This document shows positions 56,979-64,000 of a DNA stretch of 64,000 bases, piece by piece; position 1 is the stretch's first letter; each line of letters starts with the position of its first letter. The notes beneath the pieces are model-generated. The model was not told the DNA's origin. It searched no databases and worked only from the letters and a program-made list of their open reading frames with translations. The stretch comes from Haematobacter massiliensis. Lineage in GTDB: Bacteria > Pseudomonadota > Alphaproteobacteria > Rhodobacterales > Rhodobacteraceae. The position numbers and the translations under genes are program-made. Where the stretch lies: positions 1 to 64,000 of the forward strand of contig NZ_JGYG01000007.1 of NCBI RefSeq assembly GCF_000740795.1, in the 5' to 3' direction.

Positions 56979-58397
56979 GACAGGCCGGGGCAGGATCGGT
57001 GCACTGACATCTGCGGGGATCGGACTGGAGTAGGGCGCCTTGTCGATCCGGGCCTTGTGATCCGCCTGGGCGCGCGCGAGCTTGGTGGGGTCGGTAAGAA
57101 GGTCGACACCGGTCCCTGCCATGACCTTCGCCGCGTAGATAAGGCCCTTATGTGCCGCCCCCGCCTTGCCCTGCGCTGTGATCTGCCAGGAGTGGCCAGG
57201 TGATCCGATGGCATGGGTGGCCACGCGCGCCTGGACCGTCGGCACGACCCAAGAGACATCGCCCACGTCCGTGGAACCGATCATCGGCTCACCCACAGCC
57301 TCCAGCGGGACGATGAAATCGCAAAGCGGCGTGTCCTCCCGGAGCGGGACTCCGGCGCGGCGATAGTCTTTCTCTATCGCCGCGTCGCCCACCGTGGCCT
57401 GAATGCTGCGGGCATAGGCGCGGTCTGCCTCGTCGAAGGGCACGGGCCCGAGGCGCTGCATATTGGCGAACATGATTTCCTCCATCGGCGTATTGCCGAG
57501 AAGGTTGGATACAGCGGAAAGCACGCGGCTGGTGACACGCGTCTCCGTCATCAGCGCGGCTCCTTCGGCAACGTTCCGGACGCGTGGATTGAGGGCGGCC
57601 ATCCCCTGAACATCACGGGACCGGATGGCATAACGCACGGTCGCCTTTGCCTGCACCACGTTGGGGGCGATCCCGCCTGCGTCGATGACGGCATAGTGGA
57701 TGCGCGTGCCTTCGGGGACGTGTTCCCGCATGTAGTTGACGCCGACATTCATCAGCTCCACCGCATCGAGCGCAGATCGACCGAGGTCGGGAGCGGCAGC
57801 GGCATGGGAGGCGCGCCCATGAAAGGTGAAGTCGATGCGCGTATTGGCGAGGCTTTTCGCGTCGTCCACCCGCGTAATCGAGGCAGGATGCCAGGTGATC
57901 GCCGCATCCACATCTGCGAAAAGACCATCCCGCACCATGAAAGCCTTGGCGGCGCCGCCTTCCTCCGCGGGGCAGCCGTAGTAGCGCACACGTCCGGGCA
58001 GCCCGGTCTGCTCCAGATAGCTCTTCATCGCGGAAGCGGCCAGAAGCGCCGCCGATCCCAGCATGTTGTGCCCGCAGCCATGTCCATAGCCGGTGCCTGC
58101 GAGCGGTCGGTGCTCTGCGGCCCCCGCTTCCTGCGACAGGCCAGGGAGCGCGTCATACTCCCCCAGAAACGCGATGACCGGCCCGCCACTCCCCGCCTCG
58201 CCGATCAGGGCTGTGGGGATCCCGGCGGGGGCGTCGGTGATGCGGAAGCCCTCCGCCTCCAGCATGGAGCGATGCTCGGCGACGGAGCGGAATTCTCCAT
58301 AGGCCAGTTCCGGCATCTCCCAGATGCGGTCGCTGAGCGCGGTGTAGTCCTCACGGCGCGCGTCGATCAGGTTCCAGATCAGGTCGGTGTTCTGCAT
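56970..58397 (-). CDS. M20-family amidohydrolase (AbgB-like)
   Basis: 475-residue zinc amidohydrolase resembling AbgB, the p-aminobenzoyl-glutamate hydrolase subunit (about 481 residues). Metal and dimerisation motifs are clear: GYGHGCGHNMLGSAALLA, CPAEEGGAAK, WHPASITRVDD, FHGRASHAAAAPDLGRSA, and STDVGDVSWVVPT. The start at 58397 follows a GAGAGAAG site. It is the last gene of the second peptide-transporter operon, so it should cleave the imported amide or acyl-dipeptide. Substrate uncertain. Confidence 0.9.
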   Translation of the reverse strand: MQNTDLIWNLIDARREDYTALSDRIWEMPELAYGEFRSVAEHRSMLEAEGFRITDAPAGIPTALIGEAGSGGPVIAFLGEYDALPGLSQEAGAAEHRPLAGTGYGHGCGHNMLGSAALLAASAMKSYLEQTGLPGRVRYYGCPAEEGGAAKAFMVRDGLFADVDAAITWHPASITRVDDAKSLANTRIDFTFHGRASHAAAAPDLGRSALDAVELMNVGVNYMREHVPEGTRIHYAVIDAGGIAPNVVQAKATVRYAIRSRDVQGMAALNPRVRNVAEGAALMTETRVTSRVLSAVSNLLGNTPMEEIMFANMQRLGPVPFDEADRAYARSIQATVGDAAIEKDYRRAGVPLREDTPLCDFIVPLEAVGEPMIGSTDVGDVSWVVPTVQARVATHAIGSPGHSWQITAQGKAGAAHKGLIYAAKVMAGTGVDLLTDPTKLARAQADHKARIDKAPYSSPIPADVSAPILPRPVDL

Positions 58398-58406
58398 GGC
58401 TTCTCT

Positions 58407-58430
58407 CTGTCGGTCTGTCGGTCTGTCGGT
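58407..58430. repeat. Three tandem octamers CTGTCGGT
   Basis: Three perfect head-to-tail copies fill most of the 44-base gap between the ATPase stop and the amidohydrolase ribosome site. A change in copy number would alter the spacing to the amidohydrolase start. Confidence 0.75.
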
Positions 58431-58441
58431 TTCGTCCAGCG

Positions 58442-59443
58442 TCAGTTCTGGTCGTTCAGATGGCAGGCGGAAAACCTGCCGGGCGCTACCGGCTTCAGGA
58501 GGGGTCGTTCCACCTTGCATCGCGCCATGGCATGCGGACAGCGGGGGTGGAAATGGCAGCCGGACGGCGGATTGAGCGGCGAGGGGATTTCCCCCTTGAT
58601 CGTCGAATAGCTCCGTCGCTTTGCTTCGAATGTCGGAATTTCGGAAATAAGCGCCTGCGTATAGGGATGGTTCGGACGGGCAAACAGATCCTGCGCATCG
58701 CCGAGTTCGATCATCCGGCCAAGATACATCACGGCGATCCGGTCGGAGATATGTTCGACAACGCCAAGATCGTGGCTGATGAACATGTAGGTGAGGTCCA
58801 GCTCCTCCCGCAGCTTCATGAACAGATTGAGAATCTGCGCCTGAATGGACACGTCCAGCGCTGCAACGGACTCGTCACAGACGATGAAGTCCGGCTGCAC
58901 GGCGAGTGCGCGGGCGATGCCGATCCGCGCCCGCTGCCCGCCAGAGAACTGATGCGGATAGCGCCGCTTGGTCGTCGGGTCGAGACCCACGCGCTCCAAC
59001 ATCGTGTCGACATAGTCCTCCGCCTCCGACCGCGAGACGAGGCCGTGGACGCGGGGGGCCTCGCCAACCAGATTTTCCACGCGAAGACGGGGATTCAGCG
59101 ACGCCATGGGATCCTGAAAGACAAGCTGGATCTTCAGGGCTGCCTCCCGTGCCTCCTTGCCCTTCAGGCTGGCCACATCGCGGCCACGGAATCGGATCTC
59201 GCCTTCGCTTGGCGGCAGCAGCCCGGCCACCATTCTCCCCAAAGTGGATTTGCCGCAGCCAGACTCGCCGACCAATCCGAGAACCTCGCCGGGCTGCACG
59301 GCAAGATCCACGCCATCGACCGCGTGGACAGTGGGCGCATGGATGGGCGCCCCCAGCCGTTTCGCGGTGCGTTCGGCAAAATCGAGGTCGCGGGTGAAGC
59401 GCTTGGAGACGCTGGCAATTTCGAGAACGGGTGCGGATGTCAC
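58442..59443 (-). CDS. Peptide ABC transporter ATPase (DppF/OppF-like, full length)
   Basis: 333-residue ATPase with Walker A GESGCGKS, signature FSGGQRARIGIARAL, and Walker B FIVCDESVAALD. Unlike the first system, it has the C-terminal extension SGCHFHPRCPHAMARCKVERPLL (oligo_HPY type, cysteine-rich). The stop is 44 bases before the amidohydrolase gene; its start overlaps the DppD-like stop (ATGA). Confidence 0.94.
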   Translation of the reverse strand: MTSAPVLEIASVSKRFTRDLDFAERTAKRLGAPIHAPTVHAVDGVDLAVQPGEVLGLVGESGCGKSTLGRMVAGLLPPSEGEIRFRGRDVASLKGKEAREAALKIQLVFQDPMASLNPRLRVENLVGEAPRVHGLVSRSEAEDYVDTMLERVGLDPTTKRRYPHQFSGGQRARIGIARALAVQPDFIVCDESVAALDVSIQAQILNLFMKLREELDLTYMFISHDLGVVEHISDRIAVMYLGRMIELGDAQDLFARPNHPYTQALISEIPTFEAKRRSYSTIKGEIPSPLNPPSGCHFHPRCPHAMARCKVERPLLKPVAPGRFSACHLNDQN

Positions 59444-60423
59444 GGGATCAGCCCCTCCGATTGGAGATGGGGGTGGAAGCAGCGCACCTTGCGACCCGCG
59501 TCAACTTCGCGGAGCGAAGGTTCCGCAAGGCAAGCGGCATCGGCGCGTGGGCAGCGGGGGCGGAAACGGCAGCCTTCGGGCAGGTTCATGAGCGAGGGCG
59601 TCATCCCGCGGATCTGCCGCAGCTCAGAGCGGTGCGGCTTGCCATGCGGCACGGAGTCGATCAGTCCACGGGTGTAGGGATGAACCGGACAGGTGATGAC
59701 ATCCGAGGTCTCACCTTCCTCGACGATGCGCCCCGCATACATCACCACCAGCCGGTCGGCGAGACCGGAGACCACGGCCAGGTCATGGGTGATCCAGATG
59801 AGCGCCGTGCCCGTCTCCCGGCAGAGCTTCTGCACTTCGGCAAGGATCTGCGCCTGTATCGTGACATCGAGCGCGGTCGTCGGCTCGTCGGCGATGATGA
59901 TGTCGGGCTTGTGCAGAAGGGCGATGGCGATGGCCACCCTCTGCCGCATCCCCCCGGAGAACTGGTGTGGATAGCTTTTCAGCCGCTCATCGGGCGCCGA
60001 GATCCCCACCTGTACCAAGGCCGCGCGCGCGCGTTCCAGCGCCTCCGCGCGAGAGACCTTGTCATGCGCAAGCACCGTCTCCACCATCTGCGTGTCGATC
60101 CGCAGAACCGGGTTCAGCGTCATCATCGGATCCTGAAAGATCATCGCGATGCGCTTGCCGCGAAGGCCTTGCAGGCGTTTTTCGTCCATCTGGGCAAGAT
60201 CGTCGCCATTCAGCAGGACCTGTCCGCCGACGACCCGCCCCGGTGGATCGACAAGGCCAAGGAGGGAAAACCCGGTGACGGACTTGCCGGAGCCGGACTC
60301 GCCCACCAGCCCGAGTATCTCTCCTCGGTTCAAGGTGAAGCTGACCCCGTCCACCGCCTTGGCAACGCCGTCGCGTGTCATGAAGTGGGTCTTCAGGTCG
60401 CGAACATCGAGAAGTGCGGTCAT
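59440..60423 (-). CDS. Peptide ABC transporter ATPase (DppD/OppD-like, full length)
   Basis: 327-residue ATPase with Walker A GESGSGKS, signature FSGGMRQRVAIAIAL and Walker B IIADEPTTALD, plus the cysteine-bearing extension EGCRFRPRCPRADAACLAEP. ATG 60423 overlaps the DppC stop (ATGA); the longer upstream frame lies antisense to no function and is rejected. Confidence 0.94.
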   Translation of the reverse strand: MTALLDVRDLKTHFMTRDGVAKAVDGVSFTLNRGEILGLVGESGSGKSVTGFSLLGLVDPPGRVVGGQVLLNGDDLAQMDEKRLQGLRGKRIAMIFQDPMMTLNPVLRIDTQMVETVLAHDKVSRAEALERARAALVQVGISAPDERLKSYPHQFSGGMRQRVAIAIALLHKPDIIIADEPTTALDVTIQAQILAEVQKLCRETGTALIWITHDLAVVSGLADRLVVMYAGRIVEEGETSDVITCPVHPYTRGLIDSVPHGKPHRSELRQIRGMTPSLMNLPEGCRFRPRCPRADAACLAEPSLREVDAGRKVRCFHPHLQSEGLIP

Positions 60424-61340
60424 TTCTGCAGCCTCGGGTTCAGCACGTCGCGGAGCCTGTCCCCGACGAGATTGATGGAGACGATGGTGATGAGCAGGGC
60501 GACCCCCGGAAACACGCTCACCCAGTAGCGGCCCGAAAGCAGGTAGTCGTAACCGTTGGAGATCAGCAGGCCGAGCGACGGCTCCGTGATCGGCACGCCG
60601 ACACCCAGGAAGGAAAGCGTGGCCTCCAGTGCGATGGCCTGTGCGATCTGGACAGTCGCTACCACGATAAGCGGTGGCAGGCAGTTCGGCAGCAGGTGGC
60701 GGAACATGATCCTGCGGTGCGAGAGCGCAAGGCAACGTGCGGCGTCGATATAGTCCTTCCGCCGCTCCACGATGGCCGACGAACGGACCGTCCGGGCATA
60801 GTAGGCCCACTGCACGATGATCAGGGCGAGGATGACCTTGTCCACCCCCCGCCCGAACAGCGCGAGCAGTATCAGCGCCACAAGGATGGAGGGAAAGGAG
60901 AGCTGCAGATCGACGATGCGCATGATGAACGTGTCCACCCGCCCGCCGAAATAGGCCGCCGCCGTGCCTGCAATCACGCCGATCACGATGGCACAGCCGA
61001 GGGAAACCAGGGCGACGACCAGCGAAATCCGCAACCCATAAAGAATGGCGGAGAGCATGTCGCGCCCCTGCGGATCAGTGCCCAGCCAATAGGTCATGCC
61101 GGAGAAGCTGGTTTCGCCGGGTGCGAGGCCCCCGTCCATGATGTCAAGCTGCGCTAGATCATAGGGGTTCTGCGGGGCGATCCAGGGTGCGACAACGGCC
61201 AGCAGCACGACGACCGCGAAGACCAGAAACCCGATGAGCGCCAGCCGATCTTCCGCAAAACCCTTCAGGATACGCCACAGCGGGGACTGCATCCGCGGTT
61301 TGCTTGGTGCGGGGGCCGCGGTTTGAGCCGTGTCGGTCAT
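60420..61340 (-). CDS. Peptide ABC transporter permease (DppC-like)
   Basis: 306-residue inner-membrane permease. WLGTDPQGRDMLSAILYGLRISL is the DppC signature, ARCLALSHRRIMFRHLLPNCLPPLIV the EAA loop, and LSFLGVGVPITEPSLGLLI is typical near the C-terminus. ATG 61340 overlaps the DppB stop (ATGA). Confidence 0.95.
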   Translation of the reverse strand: MTDTAQTAAPAPSKPRMQSPLWRILKGFAEDRLALIGFLVFAVVVLLAVVAPWIAPQNPYDLAQLDIMDGGLAPGETSFSGMTYWLGTDPQGRDMLSAILYGLRISLVVALVSLGCAIVIGVIAGTAAAYFGGRVDTFIMRIVDLQLSFPSILVALILLALFGRGVDKVILALIIVQWAYYARTVRSSAIVERRKDYIDAARCLALSHRRIMFRHLLPNCLPPLIVVATVQIAQAIALEATLSFLGVGVPITEPSLGLLISNGYDYLLSGRYWVSVFPGVALLITIVSINLVGDRLRDVLNPRLQK

Positions 61341-62314
61341 GCCTTCACCTCCGACAGCCGGACGCGGGGATCGAGCACGGTATAGAGCACGTCCACCACG
61401 AGGTTGATGGTAACGATGATGACCACGGTCAGCATCAGATAGGCGACGATCACCGGACGATCGAGCAGGTTGATGGAGTCGATCAGCAGCTTGCCCATGC
61501 CCGGCCATGCGAACACGGTCTCGGTGACGATCGCGAATGCGACCATCGAGCCGAGTTCCAGCCCCAGCACGGTGACGAGCGGGATCATGATGTTCTTGAG
61601 AACATGCACCGTGACGATGCGGTTGCGCGACAGCCCCTTTGCGCGGGCGAACTTGATGTAGTCCTGCAGGCTGACCTCCCGGGTGTTGGCGCGGGCAAGG
61701 CGTATGACCAGCGCCATCTTGAACAGCGCAAGGTTCATCGCCGGGAGCAGCAGATAGAGCCAGCCCTGAGGCGTGAGGAAGCTCACCGGCACGCCCAGCA
61801 CCGAAACGGTCGGCCCGCGGCCACCTGCGGGCAGCCAGCCGAGGTAAACCGCGAAGATGAGGATCAGGATCATCCCCTGCCAGAAATTGGGCAGCGAGAA
61901 TCCAAGGATCGAACCGGCCATCACGGAGCGCCCCCCGATGCTCTCGGGCTTCAGCCCCGCATAGATGCCGAGCGGAATCCCAAGCAGGACAGAGATGAAG
62001 AGCGCCACAAAGGCCAGCTCGAACGTCGCCGGCATCCGCTCCAGAATGATCTGCAGTGCGGGACGGCCATAGACGAAGGAGGTACCCAGATCGCCCCTGA
62101 GCGCATTGCCCGCGAAGGTGAGGAACTGCTGCCAGAGCGGCTGGTCAAGGCCCAGACGCGCGATGGTGGCCTGGATCTCCGCCTGAGTGGCGTCCGGGCT
62201 GATGAGGATGTCGACGGGGTTGCCGATGGCATAGACGCCGAGAAAGACGAGGATGGCCATCACGACGACGGCGAGAATGCTCTGGCCGATGCGGCGCAGC
62301 AGATAGACGATCAT
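61337..62314 (-). CDS. Peptide ABC transporter permease (DppB-like)
   Basis: 325-residue inner-membrane permease with the MIVYLLRRIGQSILAVVVMAILVF start, GDLGTSFVYGRPALQIILERMPATFELA and the EAA loop KFARAKGLSRNRIVTVHVLKNI. It is separated from the binding-protein gene by a strong hairpin (62341-62365) and linked to DppC by ATGA. Confidence 0.95.
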   Translation of the reverse strand: MIVYLLRRIGQSILAVVVMAILVFLGVYAIGNPVDILISPDATQAEIQATIARLGLDQPLWQQFLTFAGNALRGDLGTSFVYGRPALQIILERMPATFELAFVALFISVLLGIPLGIYAGLKPESIGGRSVMAGSILGFSLPNFWQGMILILIFAVYLGWLPAGGRGPTVSVLGVPVSFLTPQGWLYLLLPAMNLALFKMALVIRLARANTREVSLQDYIKFARAKGLSRNRIVTVHVLKNIMIPLVTVLGLELGSMVAFAIVTETVFAWPGMGKLLIDSINLLDRPVIVAYLMLTVVIIVTINLVVDVLYTVLDPRVRLSEVKA

Positions 62315-62340
62315 GGGGGGAACTCTGGCGTTCGGGCAAG

Positions 62341-62365
62341 GCGTCGGGCCGGATTGGCCCGACGC
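62341..62365 (-). terminator. Perfect 10-bp hairpin between binding protein and permease genes
   Basis: GCGTCGGGCC-GGATT-GGCCCGACGC in the 63-bp gap, 13 bases after the binding-protein stop. It has no T-run. Such intercistronic hairpins often protect or attenuate transcripts so that the binding protein is made in excess over the membrane parts. Confidence 0.7.
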
Positions 62366-62377
62366 GTCACGCGGTCG

Positions 62378-63988
62378 TCAGTCGGTGGCCTGCGTCACGG
62401 TGTGCGCAAGCGTGTACTGATCGACGCGCGGCTCATAGTTCACCTTGGGCGACATCGCCCAGGCCGAGCGCTCGTAGTGAAGCGGCAGAATGCCATGCTC
62501 GTTCAGAACGATGGTCTCTGCCTGCTGGAGCAGGTTGGAGCGTTCATCGTCGTCGATCGTGACCATCGCCTTTTCAAGCAGGGCATCCATCTCGGGGTTG
62601 GAGTAGCGCCCGGCGTTGGTCACGCCCAGTCCCGCATCGGGGTTGTATGTGGCGACCAGCGATTTCAGCGGAGAGGACATCTCGCCCGATGCCGCGCCCC
62701 ATCCCGCCAGGAAGGCCGGATAGTCGAGTGCATTCCGGCGGGAGAAGAACTGGCTCGCCGTCGTTGCGTCAACCTTGGTGCGGATGCCGATCCGGGTCAG
62801 CATCTGCGCCACTGCCTGGGCGACCTGCTCGTCGTTGATATACCGGTCGTTCGGTGTCCCGAGCGTCAGTTCGAAGCCGTCAGGGTAGCCGGCCTCCGAC
62901 ATCAGCTGCTTGGCCTTCTCGGGGTCGTAACCATCGGCCGGACGACCGGAGGTGCCGAACATCGGGGGCGGCAGAAGCTCACCCGCGGGGGTGGCGTAGC
63001 CGCTCATGATCCGGTCGACGATTGCTTCGCGGTTGATGGCGAGGGACATAGCCTGCCGCACACGGGGGTCTTCCAGCGGGTTCTTGCCGTCGGTTCCCGC
63101 GATACCCTTGTGCGCACCATCCTGAAACAGCGCGATATAGATCACGCGGTTGGAAAGTGCATCGACCACGTTGAAACCCGCATTCTTTATGCGCGGCAGA
63201 TCTTGCACCGGCGGGGCTTCGATCAGGTCGACGTCACCCGCCAGAAGAGCTGCGACGCGCGGCCCGGCGCTGCTGATCGGGCGGAGCGTGATCGTCTCCC
63301 ATTCGGACTTGTCGCCCCAGTAATCCTCCGCCCGCGTCAGCACGATCTGCGACCCGCGCGTGAATTCCTTGAGCTTGTAGGGACCGGTGCCCACCACGAG
63401 CGCCGGGGAGTTGAAGGCTGCCTGCTGCGGCACCTCTCCCATTCCCTCACAACCGCCCTTCTTGAAGGCGAAATCGTCCGTGGCGCCGCTGGCGTCCGCC
63501 GACATGATCGCCCAGGTCGAGCTTTCCACGGGCAGGAGCGGGTTGGGGCCGTCCGTGCGGATGATGACGGTGTGATCATCCTCCGCCTCCATGCCCGCCA
63601 CGGATTTCGTGTAGATGGAGAAGGAGGAGGGCGAGTTTTCCACCATCGGGATCCGGCAGACGCTGTAGATCACGTCACGCGCGGTAAAGGGGGTGCCGTT
63701 GTGGAAGGTGACATCGTCACGCAGACGGAACCGCCAGGTCGTCTCGTCCAGCGCCTCCCATTCGGTGGCGAGCTTGGGTTGCAGAGCCTGCAACGCATCC
63801 TGATCGATCAGCGATTCAAAGATGCTCAGCCGCACCTGCGTATTCGTGGCGAGGTTGTGGAACTGCGGATCCATCGATGTCGGCTCGGATGCGAGACCGA
63901 TGCGAAGGTTCTGCGCCGAGACCGCCGAAACGAGCGCGGTGGACGAAAAGAGCGTGGCTAAGGCGAGGGTTCGCCAGGTCGCTTGCAT
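62378..63988 (-). CDS. Peptide ABC transporter substrate-binding protein
   Basis: 536-residue SBP_bac_5 protein. A signal peptide runs to about residue 25 (ALVSAVSAQN), then GLASEPTSMDPQFHN, FESLIDQDALQALQPKLATEW, FRLRDDVTFHNGTPFTARDVIYSV and YDPEKAKQLMSEAGYPDGF. I chose ATG 63988; an in-frame GTG at 63997 sits at the window edge. First gene of the operon; its promoter is outside the window. Confidence 0.92.
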   Translation of the reverse strand: MQATWRTLALATLFSSTALVSAVSAQNLRIGLASEPTSMDPQFHNLATNTQVRLSIFESLIDQDALQALQPKLATEWEALDETTWRFRLRDDVTFHNGTPFTARDVIYSVCRIPMVENSPSSFSIYTKSVAGMEAEDDHTVIIRTDGPNPLLPVESSTWAIMSADASGATDDFAFKKGGCEGMGEVPQQAAFNSPALVVGTGPYKLKEFTRGSQIVLTRAEDYWGDKSEWETITLRPISSAGPRVAALLAGDVDLIEAPPVQDLPRIKNAGFNVVDALSNRVIYIALFQDGAHKGIAGTDGKNPLEDPRVRQAMSLAINREAIVDRIMSGYATPAGELLPPPMFGTSGRPADGYDPEKAKQLMSEAGYPDGFELTLGTPNDRYINDEQVAQAVAQMLTRIGIRTKVDATTASQFFSRRNALDYPAFLAGWGAASGEMSSPLKSLVATYNPDAGLGVTNAGRYSNPEMDALLEKAMVTIDDDERSNLLQQAETIVLNEHGILPLHYERSAWAMSPKVNYEPRVDQYTLAHTVTQATD

Positions 63989-64000
63989 GGTAATCACCCT

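Noticed and set aside
61304-63961. 885-codon plus-strand open frame opposite the second peptide transporter
   Set aside because: It is antisense to two clear genes (binding protein and DppB) and encodes a His/Arg/Asp-rich sequence with no domain; high GC keeps the opposite frame open.

Overview
The window looks like chromosomal DNA from a high-GC, metabolically versatile alphaproteobacterium, most like the Rhodobacterales or a neighbouring order. This rests on the high GC, tightly packed operons with ATGA start/stop overlaps, several periplasmic-binding-protein transporters, and alphaproteobacterial regulators (ModE with Mop domains, a BadR-like MarR protein). No genus can be named from the sequence. 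There is no rRNA, tRNA, CRISPR array, phage or insertion sequence; the DNA is almost entirely metabolic and transport genes.

Layout. 1-6132: a LIV-type (branched-chain amino acid family) ABC transporter, with its binding protein cut by the left edge, followed by a GMC flavoprotein oxidoreductase. 6655-18784: single genes and pairs: peptidase T, a siderophore-interacting flavoprotein, Tex, a CDF zinc exporter, an L,D-transpeptidase, glycerol kinase, a flavin reductase, a TauE/SafE permease, and a stress-type membrane protein preceded by a 24-residue membrane peptide. 19028-24659: an Opp/Dpp-like ABC operon with a DUF1684 gene. 25032-31250: the osmoprotectant N-acetylglutaminylglutamine amide (NAGGN) cluster plus an MFS transporter. 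31333-34661: modE-modABC for molybdate, then a convergent autotransporter-type barrel. 35920-41106: a cyclohexanecarboxylate catabolic cluster (badR-like, badH, badI, aliB, aliA). 41162-43325: a glutathione transferase and xylulokinase. 43743-50552: an uncharacterised acyl-CoA pathway in several transcription units that share a TetR-type operator. 50632-56506: a MoxR-DUF58-VWA (Bat-type) operon. 56970-63988: a second Opp/Dpp operon ending in an AbgB-like amidohydrolase.

How parts fit. AliA activates cyclohexanecarboxylate, AliB desaturates it, BadH oxidises the 2-hydroxy intermediate and BadI opens the ring to pimeloyl-CoA; the hydratase BadK is not in the cluster. The neighbouring TetR-linked module supplies a ligase, a crotonase, a MaoC hydratase, an SDR, two hotdog thioesterases and an orphan periplasmic binding protein, enough to import, activate and partly degrade an unknown carboxylate. 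The crotonase might in principle stand in for BadK.

The most interesting non-coding signals are: a matched pair of TetR-type operators (45408-45427 and 49843-49862); a pair of GGAAC-N16-GGTT motifs resembling general-stress (EcfG) promoters in front of the micropeptide operon and the NAGGN amidotransferase; an 18-bp palindrome in the badR/badH gap; a ModE-like box before modE; a 17-bp-arm inverted repeat at 6319-6371; and a perfect hairpin between the binding protein and permeases of the second peptide transporter.
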